The notes under the pieces are model-generated. The model was given only the letters and a program-made list of their open reading frames with translations. It had not been told where the DNA came from and did no database searches. Positions 22,130-31,240 of a DNA stretch of 43,014 nucleotides are shown here, in pieces. Made by a program: the position numbers and the translations under genes. This DNA comes from a virus: the IMG/VR virus record IMGVR_UViG_3300023108_000054, positions 1-43,014 of that record, one strand, 5' to 3'. Each line of letters begins with the position of its first letter. Position 1 is the first letter of the stretch.

Positions 22130-25100
22130 TTATGCTTGTGATTCTGACCATGTAATACGACCTGAAGCATTAAACGGATTTGTAGCACTAACTGTTGTAG
22201 TATCTAAAATACGAACTGCAACACTTAACACATCTGGGCCGTTAGGGAATGTTCCATCACCACCAAGAATTGCATTACCCAAGTCAATTACTTGTTGTAG
22301 TGTAAAGTTTGATGCGTTTGAGTTGTTAACACCATTACTATCAGCTGTACCACCAGCTGCTCTAAATGAAAATACTTCTGCACCACCATCAATCACTTCA
22401 CCTATTTGGTGTTTTATTAATTGTGAAAGTGAAGGTGAACCTACTTGTATATAATTTGTATTACTCAAGTTACCATTTAAAATCAATACGACCTCACAGT
22501 CGTGTGAGAGAATAACACCAACTTCGTTTAGTTTCAATTGCATACGATTGATAATATCTCTTTGACCTAAATTTCCAGGCAAGTTACTATCAACTGATGG
22601 TGATAATCTTAAAGATACTAAAGGTATTAAGTCAATACCTAAATCAACATCATCTTCTGCATCACTACCACCAATAGTAATTGCAGTACCAGATGCAACA
22701 CTAATACTTGGTGTACTATAACCAAATCCTAAATATATTTCTACAACAAAACTTGAACCAGAATAGAAAGTAGAATTTACTGTATAACCTTCATAAGCAC
22801 CTAACGCATTAGTTGCTGATGTTAAAACTGCACCAACACTAAATTTACTTGCATCACCACTAGGAAACTTTAATTGTAAATAATAGTTGGCAGAATTCTT
22901 ACCAAAGTATCTTGCTCTTATAGTTGAGTTTGCATTAGTTGTTGATGTATTTGACTGACCAGCAGAAAATGATAAATTATCTGAAGTTGCAGTAAATAGA
23001 TATGCTTCATCTTCATCAAACCTACCATCCATAATTATAGATGTACCCCAATGGAACAATGTAGGTGCATATGTTGGATTCGCACCATTTATAATTTCAT
23101 ACTTACCAGGCAAGTTACCAGAACGCATATATGCTTCATCTAATCTGTTATTATGTAAAAATTCATGACAATATCTTACATGACCTCTTATGTCTTTAAA
23201 TCCAAAACGAATCTTACCAGCACCATACCATGAATAATCCATGTATGCCATTTGTATTTTATCAATATCAAGATTAAATCCGTATTGTCCTTGTCCATCT
23301 GCTTTATCAAGATTCCATTCTGTTTGTGGAACTTTTAAATCTTCTGTCTTTGTTAAAATAACATCTGTTCCAGATTCACCAATATATTCAGGTTGTATGT
23401 ATAATATAGTATTACTGTTTATACTTGTTACTCTAAATGATAATCCACGAATAACAATAAAATCTCCAGCAGTAAGTTGACCAGTAAAGTTTGTGTCTGT
23501 TCCAACTACTTTATTTGAATATTTTGTTACAGCAACTGTTCCTGATAATTGTGTTGTTGATGATCTACGAACTGCATATAAAGTGGAGCCATCATATTCA
23601 AAAAAGAATCCATTCTGTTGATCAAACATACCAGAACGAATAGCTGCACCTGAATATCCATTAACATTATATTTTATAACACCTGTTGGAGTTGTTGTAG
23701 TGGGTGTACTTGGTAATGTGTATGTAAATGTAAACTCATCAACTTTTGTAATATCAAAAGTACCATTGTAAACTGTATCTGAAGCATCTTTTATTTTAAG
23801 ACTTTGTCCAGTAGATAATCTATGAGGATATCTAGTTACACCAGTTGCAGTTGTAGAACTTGATGTTAATGACTGTAAAACTACTGGTGGATTGAAGTTG
23901 AGTGCTAAAGATGTTTGAATACCCTTACCAGATTGATATCTAAAATATTTACGAGTTTGTCTAATAATTTGTGAATATGGTGCAGTACCAGCTGCAATCT
24001 CAACACCACCATCATATGGTCTATGAACTGCATAACCATCTGGTCTTGCATAAACTTTTGTTGTTGTAAATGCTTTTGCAGTTGCATCTGCAACACTTGA
24101 TGCAGTTTCTATTTCTAATTGTGTGTCATTTGCAATCGCAGTAATTGTTGTTGTAAAGTATTCGCCTGGTGTTGAACCTAATAAAAATGTTATATTGTCA
24201 CCAACTTTAAAATATCTCTTAAAGAGTGTATTTGTTCCAACAACAGTTTTTTCATCTGCTACAATATTACAAGTTCCAGCTGTTGATACAAATCCTGAAA
24301 TTTGTTGTGATATCAATTGATGAGTTCCAGTACCTGTTGCTGTTAAATCTATTGCAGTACCGTCTTGTGCATTAAGTAAACTTGATGCAAGTTTAATATA
24401 TTTGTCACTAACAGGAATTGTATAGTAAGTATAACCATCTACTAATCCTGTAATATCTGAATTTCCATTATTATTATACTCAACAGCAGAACCTGTCTGA
24501 TAATGTACTGAAGATGTAAATACTATTGAATCTGTAGATGTATCAATAGTTGTACTATCGAAATCATATGTAACTGGAGTAATTTGAGAACCACTTGGTA
24601 ATGTAAAAGTAGTTGAAGTTACAGCATCAGCTGTATATGCACCATCAGCAATACCACCAGTTGATTCTGTTGTAAATGTAATTGGTGATGTTCCGTTATT
24701 TGTTAAATCAACTGGAACACCATTTTTTGATAATGAAAATCTGTTTGCTGATAAATTACTAACAGTAAATAAATCAGTTTCATTTAATGCAGGTGTTCTC
24801 CAATTTGCATCTAAAGCATCTACCATACCTTCCATCCAAGATACAACTTGTGCTTGAGATATTGTTTGTGCATCATCATATAAAAGAAGTAATCCACCAT
24901 TTATGTCACCACTATATTTTATGCTACCATTATCTTGATTATATTGTCTGTTTTGCGAGGTGCTAAAATATCTTGACTGATTCAGAGAAACATTATTATT
25001 AGTTAAGTATTGTGGTCGTATCATAAAATGCAATGACAATAAATCATTGTCAGAAGTTTGAAGATTATGACAAGAAACACTCCAATACCAATTATTATTA

Positions 25101-27718
25101 GTAGAAGTATAATTATTTAATTGATCGGTAAAGTTTAAACTTGCACTTGGATCAGGACTTGACCATGTTACATAAGGACTATATGTTCTAAAAGCAACAC
25201 CATTTGAGGTATTTACAAAAGACCCATAATTAGCACCTATAACATAAAGATAATATGGAACAGTTGCATTATTTACTAAATCTGTACCTACAACAGTAAG
25301 TAATTTATTCGCATGACTATTATTATTTGCAAGAGGTTGATAACCACCAGATATTGACATCTTATCTGGTTCAAAAGAAAAAGATTGAGTGCTATTAGCA
25401 GTTGCACTATTAATATAATCAGCAAAAGTTTGAGTAGCTGTAAAAGCTGCACCATTTTGAGCTGCATTTGTAGTTTGTGGAGGCATAACCATTCTACTAC
25501 TTGTCATTTGTTCGAGAGTAGGAACAGCATATGAAACTGGTGTAACACTATTAGGAGTATTATTTGTTATGTAATCATTTATAATATCAAATGCGGCTGC
25601 AGTAGAAACATCACCGTCAATCGTGACTTCTGTATCTGCTGTTGTTGGTAATACTCCAGAACCTGGCGTGTCAAGTGTTACTCTTTGACCTGAAGTTAAA
25701 TCATGATTAGCAACAAAAAAACTATTTTTTAAAGTATTGTCTTTATTACCAGAAAGAGTGTATGTTCCTGTTACATCACGAATTCTTAAATCTTTACTAC
25801 CATCATTCAATCTAAATCTATCGTCAGTTACTTTTGATATAGTTACACTTGCAGGACTAGTTAATGTTGTAGTACCAACATCAGAAGTTTGATGAACAAT
25901 ATCAGTTCCAGAATTTGTTGTAAGTGTTGCAGTTTGTCCAGTTGATAATCCATGATTCTGAACAAAAAGAGTATCGAATTCAGGGTCTCTTATTAATGGT
26001 ATCCAAAATGCTGGAAGGCTAGTATTAGTGTTAGTAACTGTATTAAAATAATAAACATTTGTATAAACATAAATCTCACCTAGAGAACCAGTAACATATC
26101 CAGAACGATTTGAATTTGCATTATTATAATTATTATTATCATAAGCACCAAAATCTTCAATAAAGTTGTATGTAGATGGTGTTGTACTGTTGTCAGGGTT
26201 TGCTACATTTGCGTTCCATGATGTACTATAATATGCGGCTCCACTACCACCAATGTTACCATAAGGATTTCTTACATTTAAATCAGTATTTGTTGGACTC
26301 ATAAAAATAGTTTTTGCGTGGGAAGATGAGCTTGATACATTTGCTTTACCTCTATAAGTATTACCAGATTCTATTACTTGTAAATCCCAACCAGAACCTG
26401 TATTATCACTATTATAATATGCTCGTGTTCTTACATATGTGCGTCTGTTAGGGCCTTGTTGATAAAATTGTACACACTCATAAACCAGTCCTAATACACC
26501 TCTACCATAAGTATATGTTCCAGTAGAAGAAAGTGCAATAGCACTTCCATTATAAGTTGCAGAAAGTTGAATAGTGTTTGCATCAACAACTATAACATAA
26601 TAAATTCCCATACTATCTAAACCACCTATACGAGTATCACCAGATGGTTTTACATATAATAAACAGTCATCATCTCTTAAATTGTGTGCAGTCCAAGTAA
26701 TAGAATTAGCAACTATATTAACATCACTCGCAACTATTTTTGTATGATATGCAGGAATATATTCTTTTGTTTCAGTTTGTGTTAAATCTAACGAACTTGA
26801 AAATGCAATTGTATTATCTGGTTCTACTACTTCAAAATTATCTGAAGCTGTAGATGATGTAGATGTACCTGAATCTATTGTAACAATTTTATTTGCAACA
26901 GTATTTGTCAAATAAAAATTAGAATCTACTTGAAATCCATGTGGGTTTTCTGTAGTAACTGTTATATCACTTGGAACAGCAGAATCTGAAGTAATTCCTG
27001 TTGTAGCAGTATATGTAATTTGTGATGATTGAAAGAAACTTCCAGGCGCTACTGTTGTATACACACCAGAAATATCTCCAGTAACTGTTTGATTTGCAGA
27101 TGCTTGATAAGTGATTGTAGTATCAGTTACAATTTTAATTAAGAATTTACCTTCTGCTGTTCTAGATGATAAACCTCTAACATCAATAGGATTACCAACA
27201 GTAAGACCATGTTCTCCTAATGTTGTGATAACAATTTCACTAGTTCCACTAGTTGAAGTTACTGATTGAATACCTCCAATATAACCATCACCATCATCAG
27301 TATAAAAAGAGGGTATGTTATTTGATAATTCTACTGTTTCCCACTTTGTTGGTTGAAGTCCATATTCAAAGTCAGTATCAATTAAGTTTTGAGGATTTGC
27401 AACTCTTAATTTATGAACAGGGTCTAATAAAGAATCTGAAATATCTATAACTTGTTCTGGTACATCAATAAAGATTTGAAACTTGTCAGAATCAGCTGCA
27501 CCTGTGGCTGTAAAGTCTAAAGTTATAGAAGTTTTTTCAGTAGTTGTATCAAAACTAACTGATGCACCTTTTGATGCACTTGCAAAATTATAAACTATTT
27601 GACCTCTAGTCAAATTAGTAATAACAAGTAATTCTTCTAATTTTACAAATTGGTCTACAACTAAAACATTCGTAGATGCAGTATATGTGTAATATGATTG
27701 AACTAATTTTTTTGCCAT
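22130..27718 (-). CDS. Very large virion structural protein, FCCH-like repeats
   Basis: The largest gene in the window, 1862 residues. The N-terminus (YYTYTASTNVLVVDQFVKLE) and the DTDFEYGLQPTKWETVEL block near residue 115 recur in large structural proteins of marine T4-like phages. At least six short beta-domains begin with a T-x-x-H-G-L-x-x-G motif, for example GEHGLTVGNPIDVRG, NPHGFQVDS, NHGLSTGQTATL, NHDLTSGQRVTL and PHRLSTGQSLKI; these resemble the repeats annotated as E1-FCCH-like in phages. A conserved region follows near 1460-1530 (SWYGAGKIRFGFKDIRGHVR, HEFLHNNRLDEAYM). It is probably a baseplate-attached fibre or baseplate-periphery protein. AAGG lies about 12 nt before the ATG. The exact virion location is unknown. 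Confidence 0.8.
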   Translation of the reverse strand: MAKKLVQSYYTYTASTNVLVVDQFVKLEELLVITNLTRGQIVYNFASASKGASVSFDTTTEKTSITLDFTATGAADSDKFQIFIDVPEQVIDISDSLLDPVHKLRVANPQNLIDTDFEYGLQPTKWETVELSNNIPSFYTDDGDGYIGGIQSVTSTSGTSEIVITTLGEHGLTVGNPIDVRGLSSRTAEGKFLIKIVTDTTITYQASANQTVTGDISGVYTTVAPGSFFQSSQITYTATTGITSDSAVPSDITVTTENPHGFQVDSNFYLTNTVANKIVTIDSGTSTSSTASDNFEVVEPDNTIAFSSSLDLTQTETKEYIPAYHTKIVASDVNIVANSITWTAHNLRDDDCLLYVKPSGDTRIGGLDSMGIYYVIVVDANTIQLSATYNGSAIALSSTGTYTYGRGVLGLVYECVQFYQQGPNRRTYVRTRAYYNSDNTGSGWDLQVIESGNTYRGKANVSSSSSHAKTIFMSPTNTDLNVRNPYGNIGGSGAAYYSTSWNANVANPDNSTTPSTYNFIEDFGAYDNNNYNNANSNRSGYVTGSLGEIYVYTNVYYFNTVTNTNTSLPAFWIPLIRDPEFDTLFVQNHGLSTGQTATLTTNSGTDIVHQTSDVGTTTLTSPASVTISKVTDDRFRLNDGSKDLRIRDVTGTYTLSGNKDNTLKNSFFVANHDLTSGQRVTLDTPGSGVLPTTADTEVTIDGDVSTAAAFDIINDYITNNTPNSVTPVSYAVPTLEQMTSSRMVMPPQTTNAAQNGAAFTATQTFADYINSATANSTQSFSFEPDKMSISGGYQPLANNNSHANKLLTVVGTDLVNNATVPYYLYVIGANYGSFVNTSNGVAFRTYSPYVTWSSPDPSASLNFTDQLNNYTSTNNNWYWSVSCHNLQTSDNDLLSLHFMIRPQYLTNNNVSLNQSRYFSTSQNRQYNQDNGSIKYSGDINGGLLLLYDDAQTISQAQVVSWMEGMVDALDANWRTPALNETDLFTVSNLSANRFSLSKNGVPVDLTNNGTSPITFTTESTGGIADGAYTADAVTSTTFTLPSGSQITPVTYDFDSTTIDTSTDSIVFTSSVHYQTGSAVEYNNNGNSDITGLVDGYTYYTIPVSDKYIKLASSLLNAQDGTAIDLTATGTGTHQLISQQISGFVSTAGTCNIVADEKTVVGTNTLFKRYFKVGDNITFLLGSTPGEYFTTTITAIANDTQLEIETASSVADATAKAFTTTKVYARPDGYAVHRPYDGGVEIAAGTAPYSQIIRQTRKYFRYQSGKGIQTSLALNFNPPVVLQSLTSSSTTATGVTRYPHRLSTGQSLKIKDASDTVYNGTFDITKVDEFTFTYTLPSTPTTTTPTGVIKYNVNGYSGAAIRSGMFDQQNGFFFEYDGSTLYAVRRSSTTQLSGTVAVTKYSNKVVGTDTNFTGQLTAGDFIVIRGLSFRVTSINSNTILYIQPEYIGESGTDVILTKTEDLKVPQTEWNLDKADGQGQYGFNLDIDKIQMAYMDYSWYGAGKIRFGFKDIRGHVRYCHEFLHNNRLDEAYMRSGNLPGKYEIINGANPTYAPTLFHWGTSIIMDGRFDEDEAYLFTATSDNLSFSAGQSNTSTTNANSTIRARYFGKNSANYYLQLKFPSGDASKFSVGAVLTSATNALGAYEGYTVNSTFYSGSSFVVEIYLGFGYSTPSISVASGTAITIGGSDAEDDVDLGIDLIPLVSLRLSPSVDSNLPGNLGQRDIINRMQLKLNEVGVILSHDCEVVLILNGNLSNTNYIQVGSPSLSQLIKHQIGEVIDGGAEVFSFRAAGGTADSNGVNNSNASNFTLQQVIDLGNAILGGDGTFPNGPDVLSVAVRILDTTTVSATNPFNASGRITWSESQA

Positions 27719-27740
27719 GTTGTATAAACCTTAATAATAA

Positions 27741-28190
27741 TTATCCTAAAGCAGTTGAAAATGCAATAATAGTTTCTTCGTTTGTTTCATTGAATTCTTC
27801 AATATCACCATTTGCTAAAGAGATAATTTGAATAATATCGTCTGTTGTTGCACCAGTTTGTAAAACTACATCTGTTCCGTTTGTTGCAGTATAGTCATCA
27901 GTAGGTTTCAATAAGATACCATTCTGAAAAACCATTATTTGTCCTGCAAGATAATTTAGAGTATTTGAAGAATCATCATTACCAGTAAAAGTTGTTTGTG
28001 ATGATGTTGCTGTGTAGATAAATTCAGATACACCAGAAGCTGCGTTTGCAATTTCTACAACGCCAGTAGAAGAGCGAACATACATTCTTTTATCAGTAGT
28101 ATTGACTGCAACTTCACCAACAGTTAAATCACTCGTTGTTGGTACTGCAGCCGCAGTTTCAGACCTTTTTAATTTTATTACTGTTGCCAT
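27741..28190 (-). CDS. Short fibre protein
   Basis: A 149-residue protein. The N-terminus MATVIKLKRSETAAAVPTTS resembles that of the next gene upstream (MATIIQIKRSTGTTAPNTLS), a common fibre attachment leader. Residues 57-127 repeat the beta-domain in the 1300-residue adhesin (VFQNGILLKPTDDYTATNGT). The last residues, AFSTALG, recall AVSIALG at the end of the protein at 38285-38866. It is therefore a composite of modules used elsewhere in the array. No Shine-Dalgarno is visible; GATAAATA lies six bases before the ATG. Confidence 0.75.
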   Translation of the reverse strand: MATVIKLKRSETAAAVPTTSDLTVGEVAVNTTDKRMYVRSSTGVVEIANAASGVSEFIYTATSSQTTFTGNDDSSNTLNYLAGQIMVFQNGILLKPTDDYTATNGTDVVLQTGATTDDIIQIISLANGDIEEFNETNEETIIAFSTALG

Positions 28191-28196
28191 GATAAT

Positions 28197-28204
28197 TATT
28201 TATC
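28197..28204 (-). promoter_or_regulatory. Possible late promoter box with a leaderless start
   Basis: GATAAATA on the minus strand, six bases from the ATG at 28190. It fits NATAAATA but not the full T4 consensus. The gene lacks a visible ribosome binding site, so a leaderless transcript is possible. Confidence 0.3.
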
Positions 28205-28218
28205 CATGTTAAATTTAA

Positions 28219-29832
28219 TTAAAATGTGCCGCCATCTATGTCGCCATATAATATATCCGTTCCGTCTGATTGAAGAATTTTACCATTTGCACCAAGTGCT
28301 AATTTTGCAAGAGTATTAGCTGCACTTGCATAAACTATGTCACCTTGTGCATAAGATGTTTGACCAGTACCACCATAATTATATGCAATAGTATCACCAT
28401 TCCAAGTACCAGTTGCAATTGTTCCTAATGTTGTTATACTTGTTTGACCAACATAAGTTGATGCAATTGTAATTGCATTTGCACTAACAGTAATTTTATC
28501 TGCTGTACCAACTGCATTAATTGTATTTCCTGTTTTTGTTAAACCATCACCAGCAGATATTTGACCTGCACCAGAGAATTGTTCCCAAGTAATGTTTGTT
28601 GTTCCAAATGTAATTGCACCATCTGTTGAAAGAACATAACCGTTATCTGAATTTGTACTTCCTTCTTCTACAAAAGTAAATGCACCAGCAGTTAATTCTG
28701 TATTAGTGTCTGCATCAGTAGCTCTTGTAAGAACAAAAGGGTTTGAAACATCACCAACTGTTGTTACAGTATAGATACCATTTTCTGGTTGAGATGATTG
28801 GTCTTTAACTAAAACTCTATCGCTTGCAGAAAGTGAAACACCGTCAATAGATATTGCACCGTTACTACCAGCAGTAAGAGTTCCATTTCCATTATTGTAA
28901 GTTGCAGATAAATCAGCAGTTGTTGCAACTGTTACAGATGATTTTACATCAAGTCCGTTTGCAACACCATCAACATAAGACTTTGGAACTAAAGATTCGT
29001 CTGCAAATCCAGCTCTTGATGTATAACCAGATGGAACTGTTACTGTTCCTGTTCCGTTTGGTGATAAAACTAAATCACCATTTGTATCAGTTGTAGAAAC
29101 TGTATTTGCATCTAAACTTATATTATCAACTTTAAGAACTGTTACAGGAGTTGCATCACCAATAGTACCACCTTCGATTGTTGCAGTATTAATATCTGGT
29201 GATGTTAAAGTTTTATTTGTAAATGTTTGTGTATCATCCAATGTTGCAACTGTACTATCAATTGCGATAGAAATTTGATTATTAGTAACAGTTGTATCAA
29301 CACCAGTTCCACCTGCGAAAGTTAAAGTTTCACCAGTATTAAATGTATCTGTTGTTCCTGAATCAGCGTCTATATCAAATGAAGAAGTAATTGAACCCCA
29401 ACTCAAATCACCACTACTATTTGTAGTTAAGTAATTTCCAGCAGTTGGTGTTGCAGGCAATGTGTATGTTGTATTTGCAGATAGAGCATTTGGTGACTTA
29501 AGCGCAATATAGTTTGTACCATTAGTAGTTCCTTCATTAAGTTTTAAACTACCACCAGTTGTAGAATTATTTCCTACATAGAAATCATCTATTGCACTAT
29601 TTGAATCAACTAGAAGTGCTGAACTTGCAGTTAATGTACCATGAGCATGATCCATTAAGTTTACAAAATATTCACCACCAATTACATTTACACTAGAACC
29701 ATCACCAATAAAAAGTCTGTCACCATTGTCTGCTTGAGTACCTGCACCGTGGGTGTATGCTAATTCACCATCACTTAATGTATTTGGTGCAGTAGTACCA
29801 GTAGAGCGTTTTATTTGAATTATTGTAGCCAT
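28219..29832 (-). CDS. Tail fibre protein, repeat-rich
   Basis: A 537-residue fibre. The N-terminal leader IIQIKRSTGTTAPNTLSDGE is an attachment-type motif. Residues about 90-280 carry strand repeats (YTLPATPTAGNYLTTNSSGD, LSWGS; LVLSPNGTGTVTVPSG). Residues about 295-430 form a domain frequent in phage fibres, with SYVDGVANGLDVKSSVTVAT, RVLVKDQSSQPENGIYTV and an FVLTRATDADTNTEL stretch. The C-terminal part (GTIATGTWNGDTIAYNYGGT, LALGANGKILQSDGTDI) is again strand-turn repeats. A long trimeric fibre segment is inferred. AAAGGGAAAA precedes the ATG. Confidence 0.82.
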   Translation of the reverse strand: MATIIQIKRSTGTTAPNTLSDGELAYTHGAGTQADNGDRLFIGDGSSVNVIGGEYFVNLMDHAHGTLTASSALLVDSNSAIDDFYVGNNSTTGGSLKLNEGTTNGTNYIALKSPNALSANTTYTLPATPTAGNYLTTNSSGDLSWGSITSSFDIDADSGTTDTFNTGETLTFAGGTGVDTTVTNNQISIAIDSTVATLDDTQTFTNKTLTSPDINTATIEGGTIGDATPVTVLKVDNISLDANTVSTTDTNGDLVLSPNGTGTVTVPSGYTSRAGFADESLVPKSYVDGVANGLDVKSSVTVATTADLSATYNNGNGTLTAGSNGAISIDGVSLSASDRVLVKDQSSQPENGIYTVTTVGDVSNPFVLTRATDADTNTELTAGAFTFVEEGSTNSDNGYVLSTDGAITFGTTNITWEQFSGAGQISAGDGLTKTGNTINAVGTADKITVSANAITIASTYVGQTSITTLGTIATGTWNGDTIAYNYGGTGQTSYAQGDIVYASAANTLAKLALGANGKILQSDGTDILYGDIDGGTF

Positions 29833-29846
29833 GTTTTATTTTCCCT

Positions 29847-30134
29847 TTAAAAACTTCCTGCATTTAGACGAAGTGAATTATTCTCACTTGTATCTAATTC
29901 GTTTCTTGCAACCCATTTACTTGAAGCGGTACTGTATTGTAACAAAGCACCATCTGCTAGACCTGAAGCATCAACATTACCGATATCATTTATGTTAAGA
30001 CTTGCAGATGTAGCTTGAGCGCCTGTGTCACCTTTAGGGCCTGGAACAGTAACTCTCGTTACTTGTGGTTGATTCCCTTGTGATACAGAACCTACGACTG
30101 TTCTTGTTGTGTTAACTGTTGCTGTTATTGCCAT
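29847..30134 (-). CDS. Small collagen-like fibre connector
   Basis: A 95-residue protein. Residues about 16-36 read QGNQPQVTRVTVPGPKGDTG, with one or two collagen-type G-x-y triplets. It then continues with NINDIGNVDASGLADGALLQ and YSTASSKWVARNELD, a fibre segment common in marine phages. It ends LRLNAGSF. It may be a short trimeric adaptor between fibre parts. TAGGAG lies upstream of the ATG. Structural role inferred from composition and neighbours. Confidence 0.72.
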   Translation of the reverse strand: MAITATVNTTRTVVGSVSQGNQPQVTRVTVPGPKGDTGAQATSASLNINDIGNVDASGLADGALLQYSTASSKWVARNELDTSENNSLRLNAGSF

Positions 30135-30140
30135 AGTAGT

Positions 30141-30479
30141 TTAACTCCTAGAAACGCTTGGATTGACAGTTGCAATACCTTCAACTACTCTTGTTTTTAC
30201 ATCAGAACTATCTGTTATGAGAACATCATAAACATATCTTCCTGAATCAAGACTAGCTGTTTGTGTATTTGTTAATGAGATTGTGATTTGACCTGTGGTT
30301 CTATCAGTCGCAAAGGTAGATGTAAAACTTGTAGATGTTGTAGATGCATAAGTTTTACGAATTTGAGCAAGTGCAGTATAACCAGTTAGATCAAGAGCAG
30401 AGCCCGTTGAATCATTAATAGTTACTGTAGTTGTGAATGTTGCACCTTGGTCAATGAATATATTTGAAACAGTTGCCAT
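30141..30479 (-). CDS. Small beta-sandwich structural protein
   Basis: A 112-residue protein starting MATVSNIFIDQGATFTTTVT. The pattern of DLTGYTALAQIRKTY, TGQITISLTNTQTASLDSG and RYVYDVLITDSSDVKTRVVE resembles the small beta-sandwich proteins found near baseplates and fibres (BppU-like N-termini). The frame extends three codons to a TTG at 30488, but that lies only one base from GGAGA, whereas the ATG at 30479 is about ten bases from GGAG; I chose the ATG. Tandem late promoters stand directly upstream, so it heads a transcription unit. Confidence 0.72.
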   Translation of the reverse strand: MATVSNIFIDQGATFTTTVTINDSTGSALDLTGYTALAQIRKTYASTTSTSFTSTFATDRTTGQITISLTNTQTASLDSGRYVYDVLITDSSDVKTRVVEGIATVNPSVSRS

Positions 30480-30502
30480 TAAATACAATCTCCTTTATCA
30501 TC

Positions 30503-30520
30503 TATTTATAATTATTTATA
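30503..30520 (-). promoter_or_regulatory. Tandem late promoters
   Basis: Two perfect TATAAATA boxes on the minus strand (30513-30520 and 30503-30510), 10 bp apart. They lie in the gap between the collar fibre gene and the gene starting at 30479. Confidence 0.65.
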
Positions 30521-30530
30521 ACTGAATGAT

Positions 30531-30557
30531 AAAAAAAGATTGGTATTAATTAAACCA
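30531..30557 (-). terminator. Weak intrinsic terminator candidate
   Basis: On the minus strand, TGGT and ACCA enclose an A+T-rich loop with one further possible pair, followed by ATC and seven T residues. The stem is short. It lies 13 nt below the collar fibre gene and just ahead of tandem promoters, echoing the terminator-promoter layout after gp23. Confidence 0.3.
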
Positions 30558-30569
30558 TGTGACTATATT

Positions 30570-31199
30570 TTATATCGGTTTTTTAATTATATATGCAATT
30601 GAATAATATGGTGGTAAATTTCTATTTGTTCCACTTGAACCTGCGGTTCTTACTGCTTTTCCACCACCACCTACATTTGTACTATAACCAGTAGTTTGCC
30701 ACACAGGATAATCACCTTGTTGCAGTGGGTGTGTTGGAAAATGACCATAGTTAAAATGGGTATTACCTGCATATCGCAACAAATTTATATCATGGCCATG
30801 CGACACAAGAATAGCATCTTTACTACCACCTGTTTGTGTAAGACTTCCTGTGATATTTGTTTTTGCAACACTACTATCATCTTGATTTGCACCAATGATA
30901 AATCTATCTCTTAAGTCTGGTGAAATAACATCAGGTGGGCCTGCATATGTAGTGCCGTCACATAAACCCCAACCAGTAGGAATTGTTAAAATAGTTCCAG
31001 ACCACATGAGAATCATGCCTGGAATAAAGGCTGCATTTGCTTCTAGTTTCGCAGATGTAATATCACCATCTGCAATTTTAGGTGTAGTTACATTTGCATC
31101 TGCAATTTTAGGTGTAGTTACATTTGCATCAAGAATTTTATCTGTGGTTATTGCATTAGCTTTAATTCCACTTGTTCCGATTTGTGTTAATATACTCAT
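30570..31199 (-). CDS. Tail-collar-domain fibre protein (short-tail-fibre-like)
   Basis: A 209-residue protein. The first 55 residues are a ladder of A-x-T-T-x-K-I and D-x-x-V-T-T-P-K-I-A repeats, including an exact tandem duplication. Residues about 58-85 (IPGMILMWSG, IPTGWGLCDGTTY) and PDLRDRFIIGANQD mark a phage tail collar domain. It ends RNLPPYYSIAYIIKK, the usual last strand. SHGHD near residue 134 contains an HxH of the kind that binds metal in T4 gp12 and gp37 tips. A receptor-binding fibre is inferred. It has its own late promoter (31226-31233). Confidence 0.88.
   Translation of the reverse strand: MSILTQIGTSGIKANAITTDKILDANVTTPKIADANVTTPKIADGDITSAKLEANAAFIPGMILMWSGTILTIPTGWGLCDGTTYAGPPDVISPDLRDRFIIGANQDDSSVAKTNITGSLTQTGGSKDAILVSHGHDINLLRYAGNTHFNYGHFPTHPLQQGDYPVWQTTGYSTNVGGGGKAVRTAGSSGTNRNLPPYYSIAYIIKKPI
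31071..31130. repeat. Perfect 30-bp tandem direct repeat in the collar fibre gene
   Basis: Two exact copies, 31071-31100 and 31101-31130. The unit is in frame and encodes DANVTTPKIA twice. Copy-number change would lengthen or shorten the fibre stalk by ten residues without a frameshift. Confidence 0.92.
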
Positions 31200-31225
31200 A
31201 AATTATTCTCTTTTATTTTTTAAAC

Positions 31226-31233
31226 TATTTATA
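31226..31233 (-). promoter_or_regulatory. T4-type late promoter for the collar fibre gene
   Basis: TATAAATAGTTTA on the minus strand, 26 nt from the ATG at 31199. It lies in the short gap after the 57-residue small gene. Confidence 0.65.
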
Positions 31234-31240
31234 CAAGTTA

